Notes: a model not told the origin generated them from the letters alone. A DNA stretch of 64,000 bases from Microbispora rosea (GCF_900156315.1 NZ_FTNI01000014.1:141980-205979); one strand, 5' to 3'; shown: positions 1-8,185, counted from the first letter of the stretch. Numbers and translations: made by a program.

Positions 1-932
1 TGGTCAAGCCGAGCGTCCGGCTGATCAACGTCGCGCGTGGCGGGATCATCGACGAGAACGCCCTCTACTCCGCCCTCAAGGAGGGTCGCGTCGCGGGCGC
101 GGGCATCGACGTGTTCGCCAAGGAGCCCTGCACCGACAGCCCGCTGTTCGAGTTCGACCAGGTCGTGGCGACGCCGCACCTCGGCGCCTCCACCCACGAG
201 GCCCAGGAGAAGGCCGGCACGCAGGTCGCCCGCAGCGTCAAGCTGGCGCTCGCGGGCGAGTTCGTGCCCGACGCGGTGAACGTCCAGGGCGGCGCGGTCG
301 CCGAGGACGTCAAGCCGGGCCTGCCGCTCACCGAGAAGCTCGGCCGCATCTTCACCGCGCTCGCGGGCGAGGTGGCCACCCGCCTGGACGTCGAGATCCG
401 GGGCGAGATCTCCGCGCAGGACGTCCGGGTCCTGGAGCTGGCCGCGCTCAAGGGCGTCTTCACCGGCGTCGTCGAGGACGCGGTGACCTACGTCAACGCG
501 CCCCTGCTGGCCAAGGACCGCGGTGTCGTGGTCGAGCTGGTCACCAGCGCGGAGAGCCCCGACTGGCGCAACGTCATCACGGTGCGCGGCGTGCTCGCCG
601 ACGGACGCACGGTCTCGGTCTCCGGCACGCTGTCCGGCCCCCGGCAGATCACCAAGATCGTCGAGGTGAACGGCTTCGCGATGGAGATCGAGCCGACCGA
701 CCACCTGGCCTTCTTCACCTACGCCGACCGCCCCGGCATCGTCGGCATCGTCGGCCGCCTGCTCGGCGAGCAGAACGTGAACATCGCGTCCATGCAGGTC
801 TCGCGGGACGTGAAGGGCGGCAAGGCGCTCATCGCGCTGACGGTCGACACGGCGATCCCGTCCGAGGTCGTCGAGCAGATCGCGGGGGAGATCGGCGCCG
901 ACAGCGGCCGTACGGTCGACCTGGAGGACTGA
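1..932 (+). CDS. serA: D-3-phosphoglycerate dehydrogenase, C-terminal part (5' end outside window)
   Basis: This is the last 309 residues of phosphoglycerate dehydrogenase, which oxidises 3-phosphoglycerate to 3-phosphohydroxypyruvate, the first step of serine synthesis. The frame is open from base 3. The visible part begins inside the nucleotide-binding domain, with VARGGIIDENAL and GAGIDVF, followed by the catalytic His region TPHLGASTHEA. It continues through the intervening (ASB) domain and ends with an ACT domain (HLAFFTYADRPGIVGIVG), the usual site for serine feedback in long-form SerA. A strong intrinsic terminator follows the stop codon, so serA ends its own transcription unit before the leuB region. 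The identification is firm. Only the start is missing. Confidence 0.95.
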   Translation, partial: VKPSVRLINVARGGIIDENALYSALKEGRVAGAGIDVFAKEPCTDSPLFEFDQVVATPHLGASTHEAQEKAGTQVARSVKLALAGEFVPDAVNVQGGAVAEDVKPGLPLTEKLGRIFTALAGEVATRLDVEIRGEISAQDVRVLELAALKGVFTGVVEDAVTYVNAPLLAKDRGVVVELVTSAESPDWRNVITVRGVLADGRTVSVSGTLSGPRQITKIVEVNGFAMEIEPTDHLAFFTYADRPGIVGIVGRLLGEQNVNIASMQVSRDVKGGKALIALTVDTAIPSEVVEQIAGEIGADSGRTVDLED

Positions 933-950
933 CGCTCCGCATCGCTTCAT

Positions 951-990
951 CGAACGGCCCGGCGCCCGCGCGCCGGGCCGTTCGTGTTTT
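951..990 (+). terminator. Intrinsic terminator of serA
   Basis: A perfect 14-bp stem (951-964 with 971-984) closes a 6-nt loop and is followed by TGTTTT. It lies 19 bases after the serA stop codon. Confidence 0.85.
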
Positions 991-1017
991 CCCCGTGTCT
1001 TCCGCCCAGCGGACCGC

Positions 1018-1080
1018 GTCTCACGAAGTGAGATACTAGGTCGTCCTACGAGATTGTGGGGTACTCTCGTGATGACGAGG
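1018..1080. promoter_or_regulatory. Candidate NdgR-type operator between serA and leuB
   Basis: The perfect dyad tctcac-gaa-gtgaga (1019-1033) fits TCTC-N7-GAGA, also seen at the ndgR-leuC gap and upstream of the cimA leader. Further half-sites lie close by: tacgagat at 1047-1054 and ctcgt-gatg-acgag at 1066-1079. The site precedes the small ORF at 1266 and leuB. Binding by NdgR is inferred from the shared motif and its placement next to leucine genes. Confidence 0.5.
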
Positions 1081-1265
1081 CGCCCCGCACTTCCACCTGC
1101 CGCGACGGGGCCTGATCAGGGCAGGCCGGCCCGTCGCGGAGCGCCGCGCCGCCGGCCTTCGGCTCGCCCGTGACGCGTGACCCGCGTTCCACCGGTGGCC
1201 GACGTACCGGATCCGCGACAGGCGGATCCCGATCTCAGCATTCCTCCGTCGAAGAGAGAATCGCC

Positions 1266-1376
1266 ATGTACGAGATGTACCCCTGGGGTCGTTCCGAGGA
1301 CGCCGAGGACGAGGCGGCCGCCGCGTTGCAGATCGCGCTCGACCGCCGCGACAACGGGGGCGTACCGCAGCGCTGA
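1266..1376 (+). CDS. Small acidic protein of unknown function (36 aa)
   Basis: The ATG at 1266 follows a purine-rich GAAGAGAGA and opens a 36-residue reading frame starting MYEMYPWG, then an acidic, Ala-rich helix (EDAEDEAAAALQIALDRR). The frame is also open upstream, but the first residues there are Arg/Ser/Gly rich and look untranslated. The gene sits alone between serA and leuB, downstream of the candidate NdgR operator. It has no run of leucine codons, so it is not a leucine attenuator peptide. I do not recognise a function. The reading frame looks real because of the RBS and the non-random composition, but there is no family evidence I can name. Confidence 0.5.
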   Translation: MYEMYPWGRSEDAEDEAAAALQIALDRRDNGGVPQR

Positions 1377-1687
1377 CCTGGGCCGACCTGGCCTCGGCCG
1401 GCCTGGCCGGGATCGGCGGGATCGGCCACCCTCCCGGCCTGGAGCGTGCCAGCCTCGTCCGTCCCGGCCGGGCTGCGCGCCGGCGGCACCGGCCCGCGCC
1501 GCCCTGCGGCATCGGGCCGGACGCCGTGATCCTCGGGGCGCCGGCGGCCGGGCAGTCCACGGCGCGCGCGACCTCGTCTTCGGGCGTGCCCTCGCGACGG
1601 GACCCGCCTGACGCGCAGGTACGCCCACGTATGGACCGCATGGTGAGATCGTGTTCCGATCTCCGAGACAACCGGTAAGGTACACGC
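1377..1687. other. Gap between the small ORF and leuB
   Basis: This 311-base stretch is very G+C rich and full of short ggcc/ccgg repeats that can fold in many ways. I see no coding signal. The only distinct element is the dyad at 1645-1663 just before leuB. Confidence 0.5.
1645..1663. promoter_or_regulatory. Inverted repeat upstream of leuB
   Basis: A perfect dyad, gagatcg-tgttc-cgatctc, lies 25 bases before the leuB ATG. It could be an operator or a small hairpin at the start of the leuB mRNA. It does not match TCTC-N7-GAGA in orientation, so a different regulator or an RNA role is possible. Confidence 0.4.
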
Positions 1688-2734
1688 ATGGAGTCGAGCA
1701 ACATCCGCCTGGCAGTGATCCCCGGTGACGGTATCGGCACGGAGGTCGTCGCCGAAGGCCTCAAGGTCCTCAACGCCGCGGGCGTCAAGTCCGAGACCAC
1801 CGAGTACGACCTCGGTGCCAAGCGCTACCACGCGACCGGGCAGACGCTTCCCGACGAGGTGCTCGACGAGCTGCGCGGCTACGACGCGATTCTGCTGGGC
1901 GCCGTCGGCGACCCGAGCGTGCCGCCCGGCGTCCTGGAGCGCGACCTGCTGCTGCGCCTGCGCTTCGAGCTCGACCACTACGTGAACCTCCGCCCGGTCA
2001 AGCTGTTCCCCGGCGTGACGACCCCGCTCGGACAGGCCCGTCCCGAGGACATCGACATGATCGTCGTCCGTGAGGGCACCGAGGGCCCGTACGCCGGCGC
2101 CGGCGGCGTGATGCGCCGCGGCACGCCGCAGGAGATCGCGACCCAGGAGTCGCTGAACACGGCTTACGGCGTCGAGCGCGTGGTGCGCTACGCCTTCGAG
2201 AGGGCCGTGGCCCGGCCGCGCCGCAAGCTGACGCTGGTCCACAAGACCAACGTGCTGACGTACGCGGGCGACCTGTGGGCGCGCACCGTCGACCGGCTCA
2301 GCCTGGAGTTCCCCGAGGTGGAGACCGACTACTGCCACGTCGACGCGGCCTCCATGTTCTTCATCAGCCAGCCGCAGCGGTTCGACGTGATCGTCACCGA
2401 CAACCTGTTCGGCGACATCCTGACCGACATCGGCGCGGCGGTCGCGGGCGGCATCGGCCTGGCGGCCAGCGGCAACGTCAACCCGGCCCGCACGGCGCCG
2501 TCCATGTTCGAGCCCGTGCACGGCAGCGCGCCCGACATCGCGGGCCAGGGCAAGGCCGACCCCACCGCCACGATCCTGTCGGTCGCCATGCTCCTCGACC
2601 ACCTCGGCCACGCCGAGGCGGCGGCCCGCGTCGAGCAGGCCGTGGCCGACGACCTGATCGAGCGCCAGAGCGGATGGACGGCACGCTCCACCCGCGAGAT
2701 CGGCGACGACATCGCCGCCCGAGTAGCCGGCTGA
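1688..2734 (+). CDS. leuB: 3-isopropylmalate dehydrogenase
   Basis: LeuB (348 aa) oxidatively decarboxylates 3-isopropylmalate to 2-ketoisocaproate using NAD+, the third step of leucine synthesis. The N-terminus has the family glycine motif [10 protein letters not shown]. Substrate and metal residues are visible in [22 protein letters not shown] and [16 protein letters not shown], and the dinucleotide-binding segment is [18 protein letters not shown]. Length is normal for the short actinobacterial form. The ATG at 1688 follows AAGGT and leaves the conserved N-terminus intact. It is followed by a terminator, so it is transcribed separately from ilvE. Candidate regulatory dyads lie upstream at 1018-1080 and 1645-1663. 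Confidence 0.95.
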   Translation: MESSNIRLAVIPGDGIGTEVVAEGLKVLNAAGVKSETTEYDLGAKRYHATGQTLPDEVLDELRGYDAILLGAVGDPSVPPGVLERDLLLRLRFELDHYVNLRPVKLFPGVTTPLGQARPEDIDMIVVREGTEGPYAGAGGVMRRGTPQEIATQESLNTAYGVERVVRYAFERAVARPRRKLTLVHKTNVLTYAGDLWARTVDRLSLEFPEVETDYCHVDAASMFFISQPQRFDVIVTDNLFGDILTDIGAAVAGGIGLAASGNVNPARTAPSMFEPVHGSAPDIAGQGKADPTATILSVAMLLDHLGHAEAAARVEQAVADDLIERQSGWTARSTREIGDDIAARVAG

Positions 2735-2760
2735 TTCCGGCCGCTCATCCCGACATCACG

Positions 2761-2798
2761 CGCATGGCGGCCCGGTATGGGCCGCCATGCGCTTTTTC
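2761..2798 (+). terminator. Intrinsic terminator of leuB
   Basis: A perfect 13-bp stem (2761-2773 with 2779-2791) with a 5-nt loop is followed by CTTTTTC. It separates leuB from ilvE. Confidence 0.9.
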
Positions 2799-2877
2799 AT
2801 ACCTGTGAAATGCCCTAGTTTTCCCTTAGCCGACTCGTCGCACAATTACTACGACGACGTAGAGAGAAGGACCTCGC

Positions 2878-3969
2878 ATGACCACCCACCTCAGGTTCGA
2901 CGTGCAGCTCAATCCGCAGGCCCGCAGTGCGGCCGAGCGCGAGCAGGTGCTGGCGAGCCCCGGCTTCGGTCAGGTCTTCACCGACCACATGGTGTCCATC
3001 GACTGGACCGAAGGGGAGGGCTGGCACGACGCGAAGCTCCAGCCGTACGGTCCGCTCGTCCTGGACCCCGCCACTTCCGTGTTCCACTACGCCCAGGAGC
3101 TGTTCGAGGGCCTCAAGGCGTACCGGCAGCCGAACGGCTCGATCGTCGCGTTCCGGCCGTACGCGAACGCGGCGCGGTTCAACCGGTCGGCGCTGCGGAT
3201 GGCGATGCCGGAGCTTCCCGAGGAGGCGTTCGTCGAGTCGCTCGAACTCCTCGTGCAGACCGACCGCGACTGGGTGCCGACCGCCGAGGGCCACAGCCTC
3301 TACCTGCGTCCCTTCATGATCGCCACGCAGCCCGCCCTCGGGGTGAACCACCCCTCGCGGAGCTACAAGTACATGGTGATCGCCTCGCCCGCCGCGTCGT
3401 ACTTCACCGGCGGCCTCAAGCCGGTCTCGGTCTGGCTGTCCACGGAGTACACCCGCGCGGCGCCCGGCGGCACCGGGTTCGCCAAGTGCGGCGGCAACTA
3501 CGCGGCGGCGTTCGTGGCCCAGCGGCAGGCCGTCGAGGAGGGCTGCGACCAGGTCGTCTGGCTCGACGCCTTCGAGCACCGGTGGGTCGAGGAGATGGGC
3601 GGGATGAACCTGTTCTTCGTCTTCGGCGACCGCCTCGTGACCCCGGCGCTCACCGGGACGCTGCTGCCCGGCATCACCCGTGACTCGATCCTCAGCCTGG
3701 CCGCCGAGCTGGGATACACGGCGGAGGAGGGCAAGATCTCCATCGAGGAGTGGCAGGCGGGCTGCGAGTCGGGCGAGCTCACCGAGGTCTTCGCCTGCGG
3801 AACCGCCGCCGTCGTCACCCCCGTCGGCTCCGTCAAGGGCGTCGACCGGAGCTGGACCGTCGGCGACGGCACCCCCGGGCCGGTCACGATGAAGATCCGT
3901 GAGGAGCTCGTGGGCATCCAGTACGGCAGCCGCCCCGACGCCCACCACTGGATCCACAAGATCTGCTGA
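2878..3969 (+). CDS. ilvE: Branched-chain amino-acid aminotransferase
   Basis: IlvE (363 aa) is a fold-type IV PLP aminotransferase that makes leucine, isoleucine and valine from their 2-keto acids. Visible family segments include VFHYAQELFEGLKAY, FRPYANAARFNRSA and LYLRPFMIATQPALGV. The PLP lysine lies in GFAKCGGNYAAA, and the C-terminal EVFACGTAAVVTPVG loop binds the cofactor phosphate. The start ATG at 2878 has AGAGAGAAGGA upstream. The gene stands alone after the leuB terminator. It does not carry the TCTC-N7-GAGA motif found near the other leucine genes. Confidence 0.95.
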   Translation: MTTHLRFDVQLNPQARSAAEREQVLASPGFGQVFTDHMVSIDWTEGEGWHDAKLQPYGPLVLDPATSVFHYAQELFEGLKAYRQPNGSIVAFRPYANAARFNRSALRMAMPELPEEAFVESLELLVQTDRDWVPTAEGHSLYLRPFMIATQPALGVNHPSRSYKYMVIASPAASYFTGGLKPVSVWLSTEYTRAAPGGTGFAKCGGNYAAAFVAQRQAVEEGCDQVVWLDAFEHRWVEEMGGMNLFFVFGDRLVTPALTGTLLPGITRDSILSLAAELGYTAEEGKISIEEWQAGCESGELTEVFACGTAAVVTPVGSVKGVDRSWTVGDGTPGPVTMKIREELVGIQYGSRPDAHHWIHKIC

Positions 3970-4049
3970 CGGCCGCCCCGCCTCCCCCCAGGCGGGCGCC
4001 CGTCCGGTGTGCGCTCCGGAGGGGCGTGCCCGGGGGCTGGGTTCACGTA

Positions 4050-4102
4050 GTCGCGTTCAAGCGGTCGCGTTCAAGGGGTCGCGTTCAGCCGGTCGCGCCC
4101 GG
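4050..4102. repeat. 14-bp tandem repeat at the 3' end of the secreted-protein gene
   Basis: Three 14-bp units begin with gtcgcgttca at 4050, 4064 and 4078, followed by a degenerate fourth unit from 4092. The array straddles the stop codon of the minus-strand gene ending at 4085. It may have arisen by slippage and could alter that protein's C-terminus. Confidence 0.6.
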
Positions 4103-4717
4103 GCAGGTCGTGCCCACCGCCAGGACGGACAGCGACACCAGCCCGTGGAGCAGGCCGGCACCCCCGCCGCCGCTCACCCCGGCCCTCGCGCCGACACTGA
4201 TCAGGGAGCGCGCGGCCGGGCACGGCGCCGGCTCCGCCGCGACGGCGGGCGCGGGCGCGACGGGAGACGGCTTGGGCGTCGCGGTCACCGTGACGGTGAC
4301 CGTGGGCACCGGAGTGGGCCTGGCGCCGGGCGTCCGCGCAGGCGCGGAGGGCGCCGGGCTCACGGTCGGACCGGCGACGGTCACGTGCTGGGTGATGTTG
4401 CAGACCCGGGCGCGCCGGCACAGCGCGTTCTGCACGTTCGAGGAGCCGCCCGCGGTGTTGGTGGACGTGTGCTGGTAGCCGCGGTTGTGCGTGTCGCCGG
4501 ACACCGACAGCTTGTCCCTGGGCCGGTCCTGCGGGTCCTTCCCCTGGGTGGTCGCGACGTTGCGCACCGCGCGATCGGTACGGCCGTGCCCGTTGTCGGC
4601 GGCGGCCCCGAGCGGGATGACGCCGGTGACGAACACGGTCGAAGCCGATGTCCCGGCGAGAAGGAGACCGGCGATCCTGCCGGTGAGAAACGCCCCGCCG
4701 CCGCGCCGACAAGTCAT
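4085..4717 (-). CDS. Secreted or wall-associated protein of unknown function
   Basis: The 210-residue product begins with a basic stretch and a hydrophobic segment (GRIAGLLLAGTSASTVFVTG) typical of a signal peptide. The middle has a Cys-containing part (NALCRRARVCNITQHV) and a Pro/Thr/Val-rich linker with runs such as PTPVPTVTVTVTATPKPSPV, like a wall-spanning stalk. The C-terminus is Gly/Ala-rich and hydrophobic (GLLHGLVSLSVLAVG), possibly a membrane anchor without the positive tail expected of a sortase substrate. I do not recognise a family. The ATG at 4717 has a G-rich sequence upstream. A tandem repeat overlaps the stop codon. Confidence 0.6.
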   Translation of the reverse strand: MTCRRGGGAFLTGRIAGLLLAGTSASTVFVTGVIPLGAAADNGHGRTDRAVRNVATTQGKDPQDRPRDKLSVSGDTHNRGYQHTSTNTAGGSSNVQNALCRRARVCNITQHVTVAGPTVSPAPSAPARTPGARPTPVPTVTVTVTATPKPSPVAPAPAVAAEPAPCPAARSLISVGARAGVSGGGGAGLLHGLVSLSVLAVGTTCPGATG

Positions 4718-4911
4718 TCGCCGCCCCCTGTTCGGATCAGACGCCTGGTTGCATCAGACGCTGCGTGATAAAGACGAGCCCTGGGCAAAGCGATCCGCCA
4801 ATGCGAATCGCTTCGCGAGCGTACTCACCGAGGGGGCGCCGATCGTGTGTCCCGCGCCTCTATGGCGCGTTATTACGCCATCATTGCCCTACGTCCATCG
4901 AGATCCGGGGT

Positions 4912-5565
4912 TCAGTTCTTCCTGATGAGCGTGAGCCCGTCGGCGACGGTCAGGAGCACGCTCGTCACCCGGGAGTCGCGTGCGACGAGGTCGTTGAACT
5001 CCCGCATCGCGGGCACGTTGCCGCCGGCGGCGGGATCGGTGATGTCGCCGTGCTGGAGCGTGTTGTCCACGGCGATCAGGCCGCCGGGCCTCAGCCGGGG
5101 CAGGATCTCCTCGTAGTAGACCGGGTAGCCCGGCTTGTCGGCGTCGATGAAGGCGAAGTCGATGCTCTCGCCCGCCGGCATGGCCCGCAGCGTGTCGGCG
5201 GCCGGGCCGAGGCGCAGCTCGATGCGGTCGTCGAGGCCCGCCTTCTGCCAGTAGCGGCGGGCCACCGCCGTCCACTCCTCGCTCACGTCGCAGGCGATCA
5301 GGCGTCCGTCGGCGGGCAGGCCCCTGGCGATGCAGATCGACGAGTAGCCGGTGAAGGTCCCCACCTCCACGGCGCTCCGGGCACCGCTGAGCCGGACCAG
5401 CATGGTGAGCAGGGTGCCCTGCTCCGGCGCGATCTGCATGCTGATCCGGTCGCCCACCAGCCGGTGGGTCTCCTCGGCCAGGTCGGCGAGCAGGTCGTCG
5501 GGCGGGCTCGTGTGCGCCGCGGCGTACGCGGCGACGGCCGGTGTGGTGAACATGGCAGCCTTCAT
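4912..5565 (-). CDS. Class I SAM-dependent O-methyltransferase
   Basis: The 217-residue protein belongs to the caffeoyl-CoA/catechol O-methyltransferase-like family (Methyltransf_3). The SAM-binding motif is AVEVGTFTGYSSICIA, followed by LIACDVSEEW (acidic ribose ligand) and the metal and substrate motif FAFIDADKPGY. VDNTLQHGDI supplies the second acidic ligand of the family. It is full length and probably soluble, transferring a methyl group to a catechol-type hydroxyl with Mg2+. The substrate cannot be told. It is transcribed divergently from cimA, with the 5' regions facing each other across the candidate operator at 5611-5640. Confidence 0.88.
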   Translation of the reverse strand: MKAAMFTTPAVAAYAAAHTSPPDDLLADLAEETHRLVGDRISMQIAPEQGTLLTMLVRLSGARSAVEVGTFTGYSSICIARGLPADGRLIACDVSEEWTAVARRYWQKAGLDDRIELRLGPAADTLRAMPAGESIDFAFIDADKPGYPVYYEEILPRLRPGGLIAVDNTLQHGDITDPAAGGNVPAMREFNDLVARDSRVTSVLLTVADGLTLIRKN

Positions 5566-5610
5566 GGCATCACACTAGATCGTCGAGCCCTCTGACCTGC
5601 GCGAACACCC

Positions 5611-5640
5611 TCCCATATCTCGTACTATGAGATCGATGTG
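5611..5640. promoter_or_regulatory. Candidate NdgR-type operator upstream of the cimA leader
   Basis: The sequence tctcgtactatgaga (5618-5632) is TCTC-N7-GAGA and extends to the dyad atctc...gagat. It is preceded by ccatat, also present in the ndgR-leuC copies. It lies 45 bases upstream of the leader-peptide ATG, where it would overlap the promoter. Binding is inferred from motif sharing. Confidence 0.5.
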
Positions 5641-5677
5641 CCAGAGGGTGACCGGCTGTGGCAAACTGCTCAGCACC

Positions 5678-5719
5678 ATGTACTACGGTCTGCTCATTAT
5701 CGGCAGGCGCGCCGGCTGA
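5678..5719 (+). CDS. Leader peptide of the cimA attenuator (13 aa)
   Basis: An ATG at 5678 opens a 13-codon frame, MYYGLLIIGRRAG, ending at TGA 5717-5719. Four consecutive branched-chain codons (Leu-Leu-Ile-Ile) form the control region. The last codons lie in the 5' arm of a perfect hairpin, and a terminator hairpin with a U-run follows. This is the layout of ribosome-mediated attenuation, where scarcity of charged tRNA-Leu or tRNA-Ile stalls the ribosome and prevents termination. Its ending (G, two basic residues, one more, G) resembles, from memory, the ilvB leader peptides of streptomycetes. I see no strong RBS, so the transcript could be short-leadered or initiate weakly. Confidence 0.7.
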   Translation: MYYGLLIIGRRAG

Positions 5720-5768
5720 AGGACATCGCCGGCGCGCAGACCTCTCACGTCCGTGAGGGGTCTTTTTG
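5707..5768 (+). promoter_or_regulatory. Transcription attenuator of cimA (pause hairpin plus terminator)
   Basis: The first hairpin is a perfect 10-bp stem (5707-5716 with 5728-5737) whose 5' arm overlaps the end of the leader peptide. Immediately after it, an 11-bp stem with one G-U pair (5738-5748 with 5753-5763) runs into TTTTT, an intrinsic terminator 70 bases before cimA. A ribosome stalled at the Leu/Ile codons (5690-5701) would alter the first hairpin and could allow an alternative pairing. I did not identify a unique antiterminator. Confidence 0.75.
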
Positions 5769-5838
5769 TTTGAGCGGCCTTCTCGGTTGGGGCCGACAAG
5801 CGCGCGGCGAGATGCAACCCCGCGAAGGAGACACAGAG

Positions 5839-7413
5839 ATGGCCGACGATCGTTTCCACGTGTACGACACGACGCTCCGCGACGGCGCCCAGCAGGAGGG
5901 GCTGAACCTCACGGTCGCCGACAAGCTGGCCATCGCACGTCACCTGGACGGCCTCGGCGTCGGCTTCATCGAGGGCGGCTGGCCGGGCGCCAACCCCAAG
6001 GACACCGAGTTCTTCAGGCGGGCTCAGACCGAGCTCGACCTGAAGCACGCGCAGCTCGCCGCGTTCGGCGCAACCCGCCGGGCGGGCGTGAAGGCCGCCG
6101 ACGATCCCCTGGTGGCCGCGCTGCGCGAATCCGGCGCGCCGATCGTGACGCTCGTGGCCAAGAGCCACGACCGCCACGTGGAACTGGCCCTCCGCACGAC
6201 GCTGGAGGAGAACCTCGCGATGATCCGCGACACGGTCTCCCATCTGACGGCGGAGGGCCAGCGCGTCTTCCTCGACGCCGAGCACTTCTTCGACGGCTAC
6301 CGATCCAACCCCGCGTACGCGCTGGAGGTGCTGCGCACGGCCGCGGAGGCCGGGGCGTCGGTGATCGCGCTGTGCGACACCAACGGCGGCATGCTGCCCG
6401 ACGAGCTGGCCGACGTGGTGCACGAGGCGGCCGGCACCGGGGCCCGCATCGGCATCCACTGCCACGACGACACCGGCTGCGCGGTCGCCAACACGCTGGC
6501 CGCGGTGAAGGCCGGAGCCACGCACGTGCAGGGCTGCGCCAACGGGTACGGCGAGCGCTCCGGCAACGCCAACCTGTTCACGGTGGTGGCGAACCTCCAG
6601 CTCAAGCGGGGATTCGACCTCGTGCCGCCGCAGTCGCTGCGCGAGATGAGCCGCATCGCCCACGCGATCACCGAGGTCACCAACGTCACGCCGAACTCCC
6701 ACCAGCCGTACGTCGGGACGTCGGCCTTCGCGCACAAGGCGGGCCTGCACGCGTCGGCGATCAAGGTGGACCCGAACCTCTACCAGCACATCGACCCCGC
6801 CGAGGTCGGCAACGACATGCGGATGCTGGTCTCCGACATGGCCGGCCGCGCCTCGGTCGAGCTGAAGGGCCGCGAGCTGGGCTACGAGCTCACCGGCGAG
6901 CAGTCCAGGCAGCTGGTCGAGCGGGTCAAGGACCTGGAGGCCAGGGGGCACACGTTCGAGGCCGCCGACGCGTCGTTCGAGCTGCTGCTGCGCGACACGG
7001 TCGACGGCGAGCACCGGCGCTACTTCACGGTGGAGTCGTGGCGGGTGATCGTCGAGCGCCGCCCCGGCGGCGACGTGGTCAGCGAGGCGACCGTCAAGCT
7101 CCACGCGAAGGGCGAGCGGATCATCGCGACTGGCGAGGGGAACGGCCCGGTCAACGCGCTCGACAGGGCGGTGCGGCTGGCGCTGGAGAAGCTGTACCCC
7201 GAGCTGGCCGGGGTCGAGCTGATCGACTTCAAGGTCCGCATCCTGGAGGGCACCCACGGCACGGACGCGGTGACCCGAGTGCTGATCACTTCGAGCGATG
7301 CGACCGGCGAGTGGGCCACGGTCGGGGTGGGCGAGAATGTCATCGAGGCGTCCTGGCAGGCGCTTGAGCAGGCGGTGACCTACGGTCTGCTTCGGGCCGG
7401 GCACAGCGCCTGA
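5839..7413 (+). CDS. cimA: Citramalate synthase
   Basis: CimA (524 aa) condenses pyruvate and acetyl-CoA to (R)-citramalate, giving a threonine-independent route to 2-ketobutyrate and isoleucine. The TIM-barrel catalytic domain starts with DTTLRDGAQQEGL (residues 9-21). It has the metal ligands in GIHCHDDTGCAVAN and the glycine-rich QGCANGYGERSGNANL. The C-terminal 150 residues form the LeuA-type regulatory domain (NALDRAVRLALEKLYPEL, then DAVTRVLITSSD). The length fits long CimA rather than 2-isopropylmalate synthase. The start at 5839 has AAGGAGA seven bases upstream. An open frame continues further upstream but runs through the attenuator and is not translated as part of CimA. Expression is likely set by the upstream operator and the leader-peptide attenuator. 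Confidence 0.93.
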   Translation: MADDRFHVYDTTLRDGAQQEGLNLTVADKLAIARHLDGLGVGFIEGGWPGANPKDTEFFRRAQTELDLKHAQLAAFGATRRAGVKAADDPLVAALRESGAPIVTLVAKSHDRHVELALRTTLEENLAMIRDTVSHLTAEGQRVFLDAEHFFDGYRSNPAYALEVLRTAAEAGASVIALCDTNGGMLPDELADVVHEAAGTGARIGIHCHDDTGCAVANTLAAVKAGATHVQGCANGYGERSGNANLFTVVANLQLKRGFDLVPPQSLREMSRIAHAITEVTNVTPNSHQPYVGTSAFAHKAGLHASAIKVDPNLYQHIDPAEVGNDMRMLVSDMAGRASVELKGRELGYELTGEQSRQLVERVKDLEARGHTFEAADASFELLLRDTVDGEHRRYFTVESWRVIVERRPGGDVVSEATVKLHAKGERIIATGEGNGPVNALDRAVRLALEKLYPELAGVELIDFKVRILEGTHGTDAVTRVLITSSDATGEWATVGVGENVIEASWQALEQAVTYGLLRAGHSA

Positions 7414-7801
7414 CCAGCGCGAACCCTCATCCGGGCATGGTGTGGGCGACGCTCACGGTGCGCTGGTGAATGCTGTGGTTTTAGTGACATTTAGTCTAGT
7501 TGGTGCTTAGATAGGCGAAGCTCCTGAGGCGGTCTTCGCCACGATCGGCGATCCCGGCCGCGGTTCCAGCCTCAGCGCCCCGCTCTGGCTCAACGGAGGG
7601 TGAAGGCAAGAAGTATCTGCGCACCGAACCCCGTGCTGTCGCGGTGCCTGCCGCCAGGCTCTGATTGTTCTATCGGAGGCGGCCGGTGCCGTGGGAGCCG
7701 AGCGTCCGTCTGTCACCATGACCAGCCACGTGACTAGGGGAGTCCGAGAACTTTCGGCTCCCAGTCATCCCCCCGCTGGTGCACCCGGAATGGGAGGGTC
7801 T
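7414..7801 (+). other. Long leader region before the globin operon
   Basis: This 388-base gap holds an A/T-rich patch at about 7480-7516 (tttagtgacatttagtctag, then cttagatagg), the most promoter-like sequence here. The implied 5' UTR is long and can fold. One example pairs gggagccga near 7689-7697 with tcggctccc near 7755-7763. A GTG at 7691 would extend the globin by 37 residues, but the better RBS is at the later start. I see no convincing separate gene. Confidence 0.4.
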
Positions 7802-8185
7802 GTGATCACCTCGCCGTCTTACTATGACCAGATCGGCGGCGCACCTGTGGTGCGCGACGTCGTCGAGCGTTTCTATGAGCGCGTGCTCGGCGACGACGAT
7901 CTGAAGCCGTACTTCACCGGTATCGACATGCCCAGGCTGAAGCGGCACATGGTCATGCTGCTGTGCTCGGTCCTCGGCGGCCCCGAGCCGTACGAGGGCC
8001 GTGACCTGGGCGAGGCCCACACCGGAATGGGCATCACGTCGCAGCACTACGACAAGGTGGGCGAGCACCTGTTCGCGGTCCTGCAGGACAGCGGCGTCGG
8101 CGAGGACATCCTGCGCGACGTCGGCCTCGTCCTCACCAAGGTGAAGTCGTCCATCGTCGCCGAACCCGCAGAAACGGCCGACTGA
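7802..8185 (+). CDS. Group 1 truncated haemoglobin
   Basis: The 127-residue protein is a TrHbN-type 2-on-2 globin that binds haem and can bind O2 or NO. It contains SYYDQIGGAPVVRDVVERFYERVL, the glycine and aromatic pattern of the AB region, then YFTGIDMPRLKRHMVMLLCSVLGGPEPYEG and the proximal-His segment EAHTGMGITSQHYD. The GTG at 7802 has GGGAGGG four bases upstream and gives a normal family length. A longer form from 7691 is possible but less likely. The stop codon abuts the GTG of the next gene, a globin-reductase fusion, so the two are translationally coupled. The pair is likely a NO or O2 handling module. Confidence 0.9.
   Translation: MITSPSYYDQIGGAPVVRDVVERFYERVLGDDDLKPYFTGIDMPRLKRHMVMLLCSVLGGPEPYEGRDLGEAHTGMGITSQHYDKVGEHLFAVLQDSGVGEDILRDVGLVLTKVKSSIVAEPAETAD

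Noticed and set aside
1036..1821. Long minus-strand ORFs opposite leuB and upstream
   Set aside because: Composition is Arg/Pro rich as expected for a shadow of high-GC coding or G+C-rich DNA, with no family match.
5638..5838. CimA start extended to about 5638
   Set aside because: The upstream in-frame stretch runs through the leader ORF, pause hairpin and terminator. The family N-terminus and RBS are at 5839.
7691..7801. N-terminal extension of the truncated globin
   Set aside because: Extra residues do not resemble the family, and GGGAGGG is well placed for GTG 7802.
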